Source: Ariolimax columbianus
Taxonomy: Eukaryota > Mollusca > Gastropoda > Stylommatophora > Arionidae
Assembly: GCA_036924085.1 (NCBI GenBank)
Contig: JAVGWX010000005.1
Coordinates: 74,124,547 to 74,188,546 of the forward strand
Length of the DNA: 64,000 bases
Direction: 5' to 3'
Both the position numbers and the translations under genes were made by a program. Within the stretch, counting starts at the first letter, position 1, and each line of letters opens with the position of its first letter. The notes beneath the pieces are model-generated. The model was not told the origin of the DNA. It worked only from the letters and a program-made list of their open reading frames with translations, and did no database searches. Shown here piece by piece: positions 44,290-56,360 of this stretch.

Positions 44290-44800
44290 AAATAAAAATA
44301 CATGTTTATCAGGACTGTGTCAACAGCATCATTCTTATGGCAGTGAGACATGGTCTACCTACCAGTACAGGAGAGGCGGCTAAACAGCTATCACATGAGG
44401 TGCCTGCGCAGAATCTTGGGCATTGGGTGGCAAGACAAGATCACCAACGCAGAGGTGTTGGAGAGAACAGGTACTGGCACTGTAGAAGGTTCTAACGGCT
44501 GGGACACATTCGGAGAATGGATGATGGCATAATACCAACCGATCTTCTCTATGGAAAATTACAGTTGGCGAAAAGGTCTCGAGGCCGGCCATTACTTCGG
44601 TACAAGGGTGTATGCAAGGGGATATGAGAGATTCAGGTATCGATTTGGAATCATTGAAACAGGACGCCATGGATCGTGTTACATGGAGGGTCTGCATTAA
44701 GCATGGAATACAGACAAAGGAGATACTGATTGCGGATAGGCTAAGAACTCAGCGTTTGAGAGGACACGCCACGCCATGCAAAGCTGCACATGGTCGTGGT
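44290..44800 (+). pseudogene. LINE C-terminal fragment (second RTE/jockey-like type)
   Basis: Across two frames it reads YGSETWSTYQ, RRLNSYHMRCLRRILGIGWQDKITNAEVLERT, then RLGHIRRMDDGIIPTDLLYGKL, SRGRPLLRYKGVCKGDM and SGIDLESLKQDAMDRVTW. These are typical of LINE C-termini downstream of the RT. Frameshifts near 44360-44500 break it, and the RT itself is missing. Confidence 0.8.
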
Positions 44801-44803
44801 ATG

Positions 44804-44900
44804 CGTGCGTGCCTGAGTGTGTGCGTGCGTGCGTGTGTGTATGCATGCGTGCGCGCATGTGTGTGTGTGTGTGTGTGAATGTGTGTGTGAATGTATGTGA
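44804..44900. repeat. (TG)n/(TGCG)n microsatellite
   Basis: Alternating tgtg and gcgtgc runs. Confidence 0.9.
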
Positions 44901-45842
44901 AGGACGCTTCTCTGCTCGGATTGGTCTTACGAGTCATATGCGTTATTGTCAGGAATTGTAATTACATCCTCTTTTCAAATACAATTACTATCGTCTGAAA
45001 AGATGGAAAGAGTCAATGAATGAATATTTGTAATATAACGGACCATTGAAAAACAAATTGAAGTAATAGCAATAGATCTGATAGACAATAATAAGGACCG
45101 GCTTTTTTGTGGCTTATTTGGTCTTCTCCATCTGTACGTTTGATACTGAAAATGCACATCAAACTGAGGATACTTAACTCTAAGTCATCCCAGTACTAAC
45201 GTATGGCTATGCTGGGCGGGGTGGGCGAGATGACGGCTGGGAGGAGGAAGGGCTGGGAGGGATGTGGAGAGGGCGTAGTGAGCGGTGGGCGGCAAATAGT
45301 GTCCTTCAATGTTATTGTTTGCGGAATTAGTTATGAATAAAAAACATACGTTTATTCAATTTTTAAAATTCATAAAAATTTTCTATTGCTACTAAATACG
45401 TAAAACATAAAATTAATCTAAGTACCAATTTGGATTAAGTAATAGATTGTCGATATTGCATGCATATAATTTCAAATGTACCTTTCGAGGCAAAGAAACT
45501 TGGAAAAAGGGGGGGGGGGGCATTTTGACATATAGAGGAAAGAGTAAGTAGAGCAGATGAGGCTGAAGACTCCTGGTCTACACTAAGTAAAGAGTAAACA
45601 TACAGTGCCATCATTTAACAGTAATAAATGAGGATAGACGTGCTTAAAACTAGCTAAGAAGTAACGGTTCAAATCAACGTATTGAAGATATGAAAAAGCA
45701 ATCTAGGCTCCGTTCTCGATTGAAACCTTCGTGTTTCTATTAAGAATGCCCGTACCTTATTCACTAAGCATAGTCTCGTTTCAGAGATATCATTCATCTT
45801 CTTGGTCGTTCGCTCTCAAAAAGTCGTATTCATCCCTCATAA
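44901..45842. other. no gene seen; short poly-G at 45509-45520
   Basis: Unique-looking, partly AT-rich sequence. Confidence 0.4.
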
Positions 45843-46430
45843 ACTCGGCTAGGAGAAGTATCAATGACAACCATTTACTCAGCGAGGAGAAATAACAATA
45901 GAGACAACCATTAACTCGGCTAGGAGAAGTACCAATGACAACCATTAACTCGGTGAGGAGTGATATCAGCGATGACCATAAACTAGGCGAGAAGTGATTT
46001 CAGTGATGACCATAAACTAGGCGAGGAGAGATATCAGTGATGACCATAAACTCGGCGAGGAGAGATATCAGTGATGACCATAAACTCTGCGAGGAGAGAT
46101 ATCAGTGATGACCATAAACTCGGCGAGGAGTGATTTCAGTTATGACCATAAACTCGGCGAGGAGAGATATTAGTGATGACCATAAACTCGGCGAGAAGTG
46201 ATTTCAGTGATGACCATAAACTCGGCGAGAAGTGATTTCAGTGATGACCATAAACTCGGCGAGAAGTGATTTCAGTGATGACCATAAACTCGGCGAGAAG
46301 TGATATTTCGGGTGATGACTATAAACTCGGCGAGGAGAAGTATCAATGACAACCATAAATTCGGCGAGGAGAGATATCAGTGATGACCATAAACTCGGCG
46401 AGGAGAAATATAAGTGATAACAATACTTTT
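45843..46430. repeat. 34-bp tandem array, ~17 units
   Basis: gatgaccataaactcggcga followed by ggagagatatcagt, 34 bp (starts 46039, 46073). The left end is diverged (gacaaccattaactcgg). Confidence 0.94.
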
Positions 46431-46503
46431 GATGGACAAATGACTCATTTCTGCATTGCAAGTTCAGGTACTCCCTTTAGATGAATTATATATCCGAGCA
46501 TTT

Positions 46504-46511
46504 GCCCGGGC

Positions 46512-46516
<5 letters not shown>
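46504..46516. repeat. TSD of SINE copy 2, left
   Basis: gcccgggcgattt, repeated at 46780-46792. Confidence 0.93.
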
Positions 46517-46544
<28 letters not shown>

Positions 46545-46779
46545 GTTCGCCTTATTTCTCTAATCCCCAAGGCGGTGTGCGTTGCACTGTGGTTTTTATA
46601 TTGCGCCTGTCGGCCCAATGCATCCGACTTCAGCATGCATTTTATGTAAGGGTCTGCTTCCTCCTGCATTTTCTAAGGGTTTGCTTCCCCGGGGTAACGG
46701 CCGGTGCTGTGATGGGGATCGAACCCAGCACCTTCGGATTGTGAGCCGTGCCACTTATCCACTAGGCCACGCCGTCCCC
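46517..46779 (-). mobile_element. tRNA-derived SINE, copy 2
   Basis: Reverse orientation of the element at 38987: A box complement 46759-46769, B box complement gggatcgaacc (46715-46725), shared module complement 46601-46631, ending ggcgaacgc followed by poly-A (poly-T on plus, 46517-46542). The TSD is exact. Confidence 0.95.
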
Positions 46780-46792
46780 GCCCGGGCGATTT
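46780..46792. repeat. TSD of SINE copy 2, right
   Basis: gcccgggcgattt, the partner of 46504-46516. Confidence 0.93.
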
Positions 46793-47035
46793 GAAAGCAA
46801 TGAAATGCATAACTCTCTTTAATCGTCTCTTATTTATGCATGCAAAGTTTCAGTTGACCTATTCTTTTCAACCATTGCACACCTTCGGGCGGGATAATGT
46901 AAGTATTTGTCTCTATTGATCCTCACTTTGGAAGGCGCAGAAGGCATATCTGTGTCACGCGTGGATGAATTTTTAGAATTGTGCATAGATTCACAGTCCT
47001 GGTCATGCTTACTTTGTTACTTTCCGTATCCATAG

Positions 47036-47397
47036 GGGATCAAGACGCTGAGCAGCGCATGAGCTGCAGTGGTCAGCGACCCATAGCTGACTGCTAGCGT
47101 CAGGACCAGCGAACCAGATGTGTCAAGACTCTTCTACATCTCCACGCGGTGATCCTGGATAACAGGCTGCAGCAGGCCAGACTGGCTAAGGAGAAGGGAT
47201 CGAAGAGGAAATGTTAACCCGGTACTCAAAAAATGCTTGTTCAAGTCGGATGTGTTGGACCGAAAGGTGCAAATATCGCAGTCAAACTGTAAACTACGAC
47301 ACAACGCATTCCGTTCTCTGGACTACATTCAGCATCTTAAGCCCTTTCAGGGTTTGGTAGCGGGAGATTGAGAACGAACGCAGAAGAAGAAGAATAA
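47036..47397 (+). mobile_element. family X non-autonomous retroelement, copy 2
   Basis: The TSD gtatccatag (47026-47035 and 47398-47407) bounds 362 bp. It contains ggctaaggagaagggatcg, the shared module caagtcggatgtgttggacc + gaaaggtgca (47242-47271), and the end gaacgaacgcagaagaagaa. The GAA tail resembles that of the main LINE family. Confidence 0.92.
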
Positions 47398-47407
47398 GTA
47401 TCCATAG

Positions 47408-47920
47408 CACCACGTCGTGCGGCAGTAAGTACTATGTTCAGCCACCCTGACTCTAGTGTGGTTTCCCTCGAGTATATCTTCAATTGTACATGCTTGTGTT
47501 TTATTTGGGCATGTCATGAAGTTTTCTTGATCCGGAACAACACCACATTCAGACGTATCGTCGACGCTGTATCTCCAACGCTTCAGTTTTTTGGTCTGCA
47601 TTGGATGGTCCCAGAACTAATTCTATTTAAGGTTCTTCAAATTGGATATATTAGGTACACGCCTGGTATAGCTTACTCCTGCAGTTTTACGCATGGGGGT
47701 CTATTGTCTGTCGCACCATTTCTAGCTATGATGCTTGCACGTGATTCCTTGGAGAGCTTGTATTTTTAAAGGAAACATCTAGACTCATTTTCAGCAATTG
47801 GTGTCCGAACATCAGATGTCTTGAGTTGATAGTCTGTTTGCCTTTCTCTCTAAACTTCAACTGCAAAGCTTGTTCTACTCCATTGGGGGCGGGGGTTGGG
47901 GGTGGGCGGTTAGTTTGGTC
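47408..47920. other. no confirmed gene; possible Cys-containing frame on minus
   Basis: 47601-47410 (minus) reads MQTKKLKRWRYSV followed by a stretch with five Cys residues and an NKT glycosylation-like site. No family is recognised and no splice structure is evident. Confidence 0.2.
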
Positions 47921-48330
47921 AGGTTCAGTATTTGACCCGAGCATAATTGTCCAGGTCTGAATCTAGCTTGATCTTGGATTAGTTTGGTCAAAGCTCAGTG
48001 TTTGACCCCAGCATGATTTTTCTAGCCTGAACCCATATTGATTTTGTATAAATTGTGTCACGTTCAGTATTTGACCTCAGCATAGTTGCCCAGGTCTTGA
48101 CCCAGCTCGATCTTGGATTAGTTGTGTCACGTTCAGTATTTGATCTCAGCATAGTTGCCCAGGTCTTGACCCAGTTCGATCTTGGATTAGTTGTGTCACG
48201 TTCAGTATTTGACCTCAGCATAGTTGCCCAGGTTTGAATCCAGATTGATTTTGTATTATTTGTGTCACGTTCAGTATTTGACACCAGCATGGTTGTCCTG
48301 GTCTGATCCCAGCTTGATCTTAGATTATTT
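47921..48330. repeat. ~68-bp tandem array, 6 units
   Basis: gttcagtatttgacc-cagcat with ttg-ccaggtctga recurs near 47924, 47992, 48063, 48130, 48198 and 48269. Confidence 0.92.
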
Positions 48331-49158
48331 TTTCCTCCTTCAGGATTAGACTTTCCTGGACATGGTATAGGTGGCAGAGTAGAGAGATGGATCGGCAGCT
48401 CTTGGGGTTGGTTGGGTCTTCCATGGTTTTAGTAGTGCAACTTCGCTAGTCTTTCTTCATATTTTCGGGATTTACGTTGTTGTTATGCAAATATTTATAA
48501 GCGTTATTTACCATTATCAAGTTTTTAAACTTTTTTTTCTGATCTTGGTTCGACTATAACAGCTGCTGTTGGTTTTCATTAGTTAAGTTGCGTCATTAAG
48601 TTTTCGTTATGGAAAAGAGTGGTGCCAATGGATCATGATGGTTGTTGTACTCCCGCTGGATCATGTTGAGGTGTACTTTATTGGCTATTTTCTCATTTAG
48701 TAGGCGGTGAGCTATTTACTTTGGTTTACCTGGATTGCCATCCCAGCTGCTATCTCTGGTTCATGTTCATGGTTCTTGGTTAGTTTCCAGTCTAGACAGC
48801 TGTTCGGTTGCATGTCTAAAGTCTTTCACTAGTTTTCACTGTTTGTTTTGGATTTCGAGATACGGAGGTCCTTTGAGAAAGGTTAATTTTCGTATGGCTG
48901 TTGGGATTGTGAGGTATGGCGTTTCTGATTTAATTTAAGGCGAGGATTGCAAGTTTTTCTACAGTCCGTTGAGATGTGATGTCTAAATATATGTTTGAGT
49001 TTAATGGATGAACTCTTAGTGTATTGTATGTTTTCGTTCTATCTTTAGAATGTTTTTCTCCAAGTCACTTGTGAGCAGGTTACATTTAGCTTTATGGAAA
49101 TTAAAGCGTCTTTTACACAGCGCTGTCCCGGGTCTTAAGATTGACGGGATGCTTTATG
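48331..49158. other. no gene seen
   Basis: Unique-looking GT-rich sequence. Confidence 0.35.
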
Positions 49159-49159
49159 T

Positions 49160-49447
49160 AATACGCATGTGTTGTGTTCATGGTGTTCTTCATCTGCCAC
49201 TAATGATAATACGCATGTGTTGTGTTCATGGTGTTCTTCATCTGCCACTAATGATAATACGCATGTGTTGTGTTCATGGTGTTCTTCATCTGCCACTAAT
49301 AATAATACGCATGTGTTGTGTTCATGGTATTCTTCATCTGCCACTAATGATAATACGCATGTGTTGTGTTCAGGGTATTCTTCATCTGCCACTAATGATA
49401 ATACGCATGTGTTGTGTTCATTGTGTTCTTCATCTCCCACTAATGAT
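49160..49447. repeat. 48-bp tandem array, 6 units
   Basis: aatacgcatgtgttgtgttc followed by atggtgttcttcatctgcca and ctaatgat, 48 bp. Being 16 codons long and stop-free, it gives long open frames on both strands (for example HVLCSWCSSSATND), which I regard as artefacts. Confidence 0.95.
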
Positions 49448-49924
49448 AGATCCTGATCCTGTTGGCGTTTGCAGGGAATAAACGATGTGACATCCTGCCA
49501 TCAGTGGCACCTATAGTGATCACATCAGCATTGGAAAGAGGTGAACTTTTAAAGTTTATCTACGACATTTTCTTTTATGACGACAGTGCATAGATTGCGC
49601 AAGTTTTAAAATCATGCACGCGCCCAGCAGAGAGGTGGCTGAGAGCACTGCACACGAGTATGTACAACCAGCGAGCTACAAGAACGATCTACGCCATGTG
49701 TCATTTACTGAGAAAGTCTGAGCACTTAAGTGTCTGCCCAGAGTGTAATAATGTTTATCCTTAACAGAGCTGAACAGTGGTAACAATTTAGGTGTTTTCT
49801 TCTGTTGCTGATGTTTAAAGTTAGTATGTATAGGGTTTAAAGGCCGCGTACCCCTTGAGTCGCCACGCAGTGTACTGATTAGGTTTTTAGTTTACATCCA
49901 ATATAAACAAATGTCTTATACATA
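49448..49924. other. no gene seen
   Basis: Unique-looking sequence. Confidence 0.35.
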
Positions 49925-50050
49925 TGTTCTTCTTCTTCTGTGTTTGTCCCGAAAAGTACGTCGCGTTGTAGTTTACAGCACAGCTGAGATATCTGCGCAT
50001 TCGGCCCAACACATCCGAATTCAGTCGTCTTTCTAGGTATCGAGTTAGTC
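49925..50050 (-). mobile_element. family X fragment, copy 4
   Basis: Minus strand: the shared module gaattcggatgtgttgggcc + gaatgcgcaga (about 50022-49993), the ctgtaaactacaacgcga block and a short GAA tail at 49938-49928. Truncated at its 5' end and partly rearranged. Confidence 0.7.
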
Positions 50051-50739
50051 TTCCAACTGCTATCACTATTCCTTTAACTTGACTACACTAGAGCAGCGTG
50101 TGTCCATTGCCGAAGCATTGAGGGGGAATAGTACCATTGTTCTGCATTGATTGGCTAACCCTAACCCAAGCACTCTCCTATGTGTCGATGGCTGTTTTCA
50201 GCTTATTCACTTTGCTGCATTTCGGCCCCTTATTTGAACTCTTATTTCCTTGACTAGAAAACTGGCGTCCGCAACTTTCAGTCAACAAACCATTTGGTAG
50301 TGACCACCCTCACCATCATCATATTTTAGTGCACACACACACACACACACACAATAACACAAAATTCAATAACATTTAACAAACAAAAAAAACAATCATT
50401 AACAGAAAAATAACTTGACACAACGTACCTCGAAATTGAAATACAAATCACAAATTAGAAACAGTTGTAAGTTTTGCTTGAAACTTGGCAGCGGTTAAAA
50501 CACTGTTGGGCGATCAAGTCTGAAGATTGGCTCAAAGCAGAAAAGGAAATGCCGGTGTGAGTGTGTTTGAGGGTCAGCCATCTCGCAAGACGCAAAACTG
50601 CGAACAGAAGTTGCGCCGCTCCTGTGCGTCGGTGACAATGGTTTGACCAGCACATGGCAGAGTGGAATGCAGGGTTTGGACCAATATGTCGATGAGTGGG
50701 TAACAGGTTTATGTCCAAAGGTTTCTGTATGGAGTAATG
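50051..50739. other. no gene seen; (AC)n at 50333-50352
   Basis: Unique-looking sequence with one short CA run. Confidence 0.35.
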
Positions 50740-50743
50740 TGAA

Positions 50744-50990
50744 ATACATGTTTAACCAGAGAAGTATGGGGAAATGTGTAATACTGGTTTAACCAGATAA
50801 GTATGGGGAAATGGGTAAAACTGGTTTAACCAGAGAAGTATGGCGAAATGGGTAATACTGGTTTAACCAGATAAGTATGAAGAAATGGGTAACACTGGTT
50901 TAACCAGAGAAGTATGAAGAAATGGGTAATACTGGTTTAACCAGAGAAGTATGAAGAAATGGGTAACACTGGTTTAACCAGAGTATAAAA
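50744..50990. repeat. 37-bp array with palindrome ctggtt-t-aaccag
   Basis: actggtttaaccagagaagt + atgg-gaaatgggtaat repeats about 7 times (starts 50784, 50821, 50858, 50895). Each unit carries a 6-bp perfect inverted repeat around one base. Confidence 0.93.
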
Positions 50991-50999
50991 GTGGGGGTA

Positions 51000-51480
51000 A
51001 CAGGGGTTCTACCAGAGTTATAGGTGTGGGTAACTGGTGTAGAGAAGTGGGTTGTTGGAGTTTGACCAGTTTATAGAGAAGTGGCTAATTTTAGTTTGAC
51101 CAGAGTATATAGGTTGGTTATTGGTGTTTGACCAGAGTATACAGAAGTGGGTTTTTTGGACTTTGACTAGAGTATAGAGAAGTGGGTTGTTGGAGTTTGA
51201 CCAGAGTATAGAGATGTGACTAATTTTAGTTTGATCAGAGTGTAGAGAAGTTGGTTGTTGGTGTTTAACCAGAGTATAGTGAAGTGGATTGTATGAATTT
51301 GACCAGAGTATAGAGAAGTGGGTTTTTGGAGTTTGACTAGAGTATAGAGAAGTGGCTAATTTTAGGTTGACCTGAGTATATAGAAGTGCATTTTTTGGAG
51401 TTTTACCAGAGTATAGAGAAGTGGGTTGTTGGAGTTTTACCAGAGGAATGGGTAATTTGAGTTGGATCAAAGTAAAGAGG
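51000..51480. repeat. ~36-bp diverged array
   Basis: tttgaccagagtatagagaa + gtgggttgttggag, about 13 units. It shares the accaga and gaagtggg parts with the array just left of it. Confidence 0.9.
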
Positions 51481-51964
51481 AGTTGATTCATTTATTTGTA
51501 CTAGAGCAAGAAGAGATGACTTCTTTGTTTTCCTCGCTTTCAATCATTATCCACATCTAGAACAACGACTGCAGTCAGCTCAAGGTTTCCACAATTGATG
51601 AACTGCTTCTCATGAAGAGAGACATGTTGTAGCCACAAACCTTTAGTTTTAGGAATGAATAGGCTACAAGTGTTTGGTTGTAATTGAGATGGTCTCAGAA
51701 GTAGCAGTTATTCACATTTTGGCTTGCATGCAGCACGAAATATTGTTTCTATTAAATGTTTTTTTCGAAAACTGTGCTCGTGTTGTTTGCTCAGAATAAC
51801 TTTTTTTTCGGTGAGAAATCAACAGATTTCAAGACTTAGATGTTCAACAATTATGCAAAAGTGATTAAACTGCTATGTTTTTAGTGGTATAGATGGGAAC
51901 TGGGGTGGCGGACTGTGGGAAGATACCAACTCTTAATTGGATTCCAGTACCCTAGTACCCCACA
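51481..51964. other. no gene seen
   Basis: Unique-looking sequence. Confidence 0.35.
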
Positions 51965-52410
51965 TGACATTCGCAGTACCACAACTTACAATGAGCAGTA
52001 CCACAACTTACAATGATCAGTACCACAACGGACAATGAACAGTACCATAACAGACAATGAACAGTACCACAACTGTCAATGAACAGTACCACAACTGTCA
52101 ATGAACAGTACCCCAACTGTCAATGAACAGTACCCCAACTGTCAATGAACAGTACCACAACTGTCAATGAACAGTACCCCAACTGTCAATGAACAGTACC
52201 ACAACTGTCAATGAATAGTACCACAACTGTCAATGAACAGAACCCCAAATGTCAATGAACAGTACCACAACTGTCAATGAACAGTACCCCAACTGTCAAT
52301 GAACAGTACCACAACTGTCAATGAACAGTACCACAACTGTCAATGAACAGTACCCCAACTGTCAATGAACAGTACCCCAACTGTCAATGAACAGTACCAT
52401 AATTGACGAT
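51965..52410. repeat. 22-bp tandem array, ~20 units
   Basis: gtcaatgaacagtaccacaa+ct, 22 bp. Units vary mainly between taccaca and tacccca. Confidence 0.95.
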
Positions 52411-52494
52411 AAGCAGTGTCACACCAGACAATGAGATGACAGCCAACATGGAGCCAGCTAGCAACATCATCTCGTAAAATGAACTACTAACTTA

Positions 52495-53880
52495 ACTTCT
52501 TTATACTGGTTTAGAAGGCTCTACAGACACTGTATACAATCAGTTTATTTCACTCCACAGATACCAAAAATACTGCGAGAATCCAATATATTTTTGAATG
52601 CATTATACGCACCTGCTTCCACTACATCCTGCGGCAATGCATTTCAAGAATTCATCACTCTCTGACTAAAAAAAATATTTCCTAATATATAATCTAGACC
52701 TGTCTTTCAACAATCTGTAGATGTGCTCTCTTGTTCTTGTAGCCGGTTGTACTTTGAAAAACTTGATATACTCTAATCTATATTTTCTATTTAGTAATTT
52801 ATACACTTGTATTAAGTCATCTCGAATTCTTCTTTGTTTGAGACATTGAAGACCAGTTTTTTTTAGTCTTTCCTCCTAACTATAATTCTGAAACCCCGCG
52901 ATCATTTGTGTATCTCTTCTTTGTACCCTTTCCAGCATGTTTATATCCACTCTATTATATTGACTCCACACATGAACACAGTACTCACATTTATGTTTCA
53001 CTAATGATAAATATAACCTGACTATTACTTCGCTGCTCTTATGTGAAATGTTTCATTTTATCATACCTAACATGGCATTAGCCTTTTTCACTGCCTATGG
53101 ACTTGCTCCCGCACCTTTCCTGTATAATCTATTATAACTCCTAGGTCTCTTTCCTTTTTTATTGTTCTAATATTGTTCTCTCCCATCCTGTAATTATATT
53201 TATTATTGGATCTTCCCATTTGGATGACTATACAATTTTCTACATTAAACTCCATCTGCCAGCTCTCAGACCATTTTTGAATCGTATCTAAATCCGATCT
53301 CAATAGATCCACCTCTTCCGGAGAACAGACCCTGTCGCATAATTTTGTGTCATCCGTGAACTTTGCAATCTTGGATTCGATATCAATGTCCAAATCATTG
53401 ATATATTTTAAGAACAAAATTGGTCCCAATACCGATCCCTGGGGCACACCACTTATTACATCGCACCAGTCAGAGTTCTCATATTTATGTCCACTCTCTG
53501 CCTTCTGCCCGTCAACCAATTTTCTATCCAATTGGCAACTTCACCACCTATTCCATGTTATATCAACTTTCGAAACAATTGTTGATGAGGTACTCTATTA
53601 AAAGCCTTTACAAAATCCAGATAAATAACATCCACCTGCCCTCCACTATCTAGCATTGCGGTAACCTCCTTCATGAATACTAATACATTGGTTAAATACA
53701 AACTCCCTTTAGTAAACTCTCACGCTGACTATTTTTGTTTAAATGAAACCTGTCCAAGTGCAGTACTATGTTGTCCTTGATAATGGACTCAACAATTTTG
53801 CAGAGTATTCTCGTCAAACTCACTGGTCTATAATTTACTGGATCTGATGTTTTGCCCTTTTTGAACCAACGCTCCATGGC
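52495..53880 (-). pseudogene. CR1-like LINE, RT to 3' end
   Basis: On the minus strand: KKGKTSDPVNYRPVSLTRIL (53877 on), VDVIYLDFVKAFNRVPH (motif A, near 53600), DVISGVPQGSVLGPILF (motif B), FTDDTKL (motif C, normally FADD), then DLGVIID. The C-terminal part, with stops, shows RRIRDDLIQVYKLLNRK and RKYFFSQRVMNS. The 3' end contains ctttatactggtttagaagg (52499-52518). It is a 5'-truncated relic with several stops and shifts. CR1-type LINEs lack RNase H, as here. Confidence 0.88.
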
Positions 53881-54160
53881 CGTAAATTAATGCACATACG
53901 GGCTTCCTGAATGGTGGCTCAAATATTTGTATCGAACAAAAACGGAATGAGGGCAAATCATTTTCAAGGTTAATTTTTTTTCAATTTAAAACTTTCAAAA
54001 CTTCAAAGTCGACTAAATTGACGGTGATATTATTTTAGAGCCACTGGGTTGCAGAATACGTTTCTTAATCGTGCATTACTTATCGTATGGCTGGCTAGAC
54101 AAATCACTGTTATTAGGCGTGGCTATAGACTAGGTTATAACGTTACGCCCCAACATACAG
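53881..54160. other. no gene seen
   Basis: Unique-looking sequence. Confidence 0.35.
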
Positions 54161-54310
54161 TTGAGCAGCAGGTGGGCAGACGATACACAACTACATGACC
54201 TAGATTTCACAGATGATTTAGCATTCCCGATCTCAAATGTAGAAGAACCACAGGAAAAGATAGGCCAACTATACAATCCAGTTAAAAAGACAGGGCTTCA
54301 GATAGATGCC
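54161..54310 (+). pseudogene. LINE RT palm scrap
   Basis: WADDTQLHDLDFTDDLAF, then EPQEKIGQLYNPVKKTGLQI, resembles the LDDLDFADDLAL box and following GLKIN segment of LINE reverse transcriptases. A-to-T replacement in FADD and truncation on both sides show decay. Confidence 0.65.
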
Positions 54311-54739
54311 TCGGAAAACCTTCTTTTTATTCTTTTCTCTTACCATGGTTTGCCATTCATCGTCAGGCTAAGAAGAGATATCTAAAACGAATCCTACTGT
54401 GTGCCTCATGGACAGTGGCATTCACCGCCTCAGATATTTCCGTAAGCCACCTTTCTCGTGGTCGAACTTTGGTATTGAATCTGTCGCATCTCCTCCAAAA
54501 TCGAAACCACGAATTTCACACGTACAGAGAGCAATCATAGGTTTTATGCTCAACCTATGAATACCATACACACAGTGAGATCTGATATGCCCAATGGTCA
54601 ACTGATACAAGTAGTTGAGAATTCCCCAGTTTCGATGTCTGTGTTGAAAAAAAGGACAGCTGATCGAAACTCTGGTGAGGCATTTGTCGCTTTTCTGTTA
54701 GGGTGAAATAAACAAAAATGTACAACACACGTCATGGCG
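54311..54739. other. no gene seen
   Basis: Unique-looking sequence. Confidence 0.35.
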
Positions 54740-54956
54740 ACAGCTGACAGACAGACATACATAAAAGACATACAAGACAGACACACAGACAAGATAGACG
54801 GACAGACGGAGGGTGAGCGGTTGGTTTAGCGGGGGGCGGACGGACATGCGGACGGAAGACAGTAATGACAGACGGTCAGATGGACGGAAGGACGGGCGAG
54901 CGTTTGGTTGGGCGGGCGGGCGGACGAACGGACGAACAGGCAGCCAGACAGACATG
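54740..54956. repeat. GACA/GACG-rich degenerate simple repeat
   Basis: gacagac, ggacgg and gggcggg motifs in loose tandem. Confidence 0.85.
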
Positions 54957-55122
<166 letters not shown>

Positions 55123-55814
55123 TTGGTACACGCTGGATTCTCAACAGCGTTTTGCGGAAAATAATATCTAAGATGTCTACCTCGTGTGTCTTCCTCGTGA
55201 CGCACTACCATATCTGTTTCTATCACACGCTATGAGAAACATCAATATCATTACTATTTACCTCTCCTTGATATGCTGCTGAACATCTAGACTCTCATGG
55301 TGAAAGATTGTCTGTCAAAACCTCCCTCTCTGGGCTCCAACATATATCTTTATCTTCACCATTATCAAGACGGTCCTGTTTCCTAGTCGCTCACTGTCGA
55401 CTTGGTTTCTCCGCGGCTCGCACTCGAATCATCTGATTTGGCTTCTCCTAGCCATATCCGCGGCTTTTTCCAGATGTCGTTTCAAACTTTATTTTTTCCC
55501 CGAGATTTCAGAAATTCCAGTTAATAGCATATCCAATCTCAGTGTTCACTACTGACCATGATGTAACAGGCGTATATACGTCTAAGAGTTACGAGGCTAC
55601 GTAGTGTTAACATCTGGGGGAGTCGGAAACCAACGCTATGCACTCCAAGCATTCCTATGTCCAGATTTGAGTACATCTATACTGGATAGCTTTGTTAGTT
55701 TAATTCATTAAGAAATAATGAATGGCTACTGACTACCCATGCTCTACTCCCACATTTTTCTAACTGTAATAAAACATGTATAAAATCTTATTCCTAATAA
55801 ATTTACACAGCTAA
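55123..55814. other. no gene seen
   Basis: Unique-looking sequence. Confidence 0.35.
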
Positions 55815-56360
55815 GATCTGTTACACTGCCAACCGATCCTGAGCAGTCTGCGGGGACAGTTTACATGGAAATGATTATATTTCTGAGATAACTGCTATAG
55901 AATGTCCATGTTTCGCATGCGTACAGAAGAGTGGTTAACAAAACAGAAGGATACACACTAATCTCGGTGACAACACTGATTCCCTGCCGGTCCCAAAAAT
56001 TTGCTCATGGTCTTCCGAAAGCAGCACTCGCCTTGGAAATCCCGTTATTGACCTCAGAGTCAATATTTCCCTCTCTGGTGAGGGTATTGCCAAGGTAGGT
56101 AAAGCTATCAACTGCTTTGAGGCGATATTCCTGTACTGTAACGTTTGGTTCGTGGTAGGGTTCCACGGGTGCATGTAGAAACATTGCCTCGGTTTTCTTA
56201 GTGTTTACAGTAAGACCGTAATTAATGCACGCAGTTGAGAACTCATTCATGATTGCCTGCATGCCCTGTTCTGAGCACGTGTTAATTGCGCAGTCGTCGG
56301 CAAATAGGAGATCTAAGACGGTCGCTTCTTTCACCTTTGTGAGAATGTTTCTCATGAACC
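55815..56360 (-). pseudogene. RTE/jockey-like LINE fragment around the FADD box
   Basis: Minus frame 56355-56005 reads VLDLLFADDCAINTCSEQGM, CINYGLTVNTKKTEAMF, EPNVTVQEYRL and DSFTYLGNTLTREGNI, then SKASAAFGR. This is an RT segment from motif C through the primer-grip region. In shifted frames it continues with YACETWTFYS and related C-terminal sequence to about 55815. N-terminal RT and endonuclease are missing. Confidence 0.85.

Noticed and set aside
47410..47601. Cys-containing minus frame as a host exon
   Set aside because: No recognised family and no clear splice sites. Kept only as a low-confidence note.
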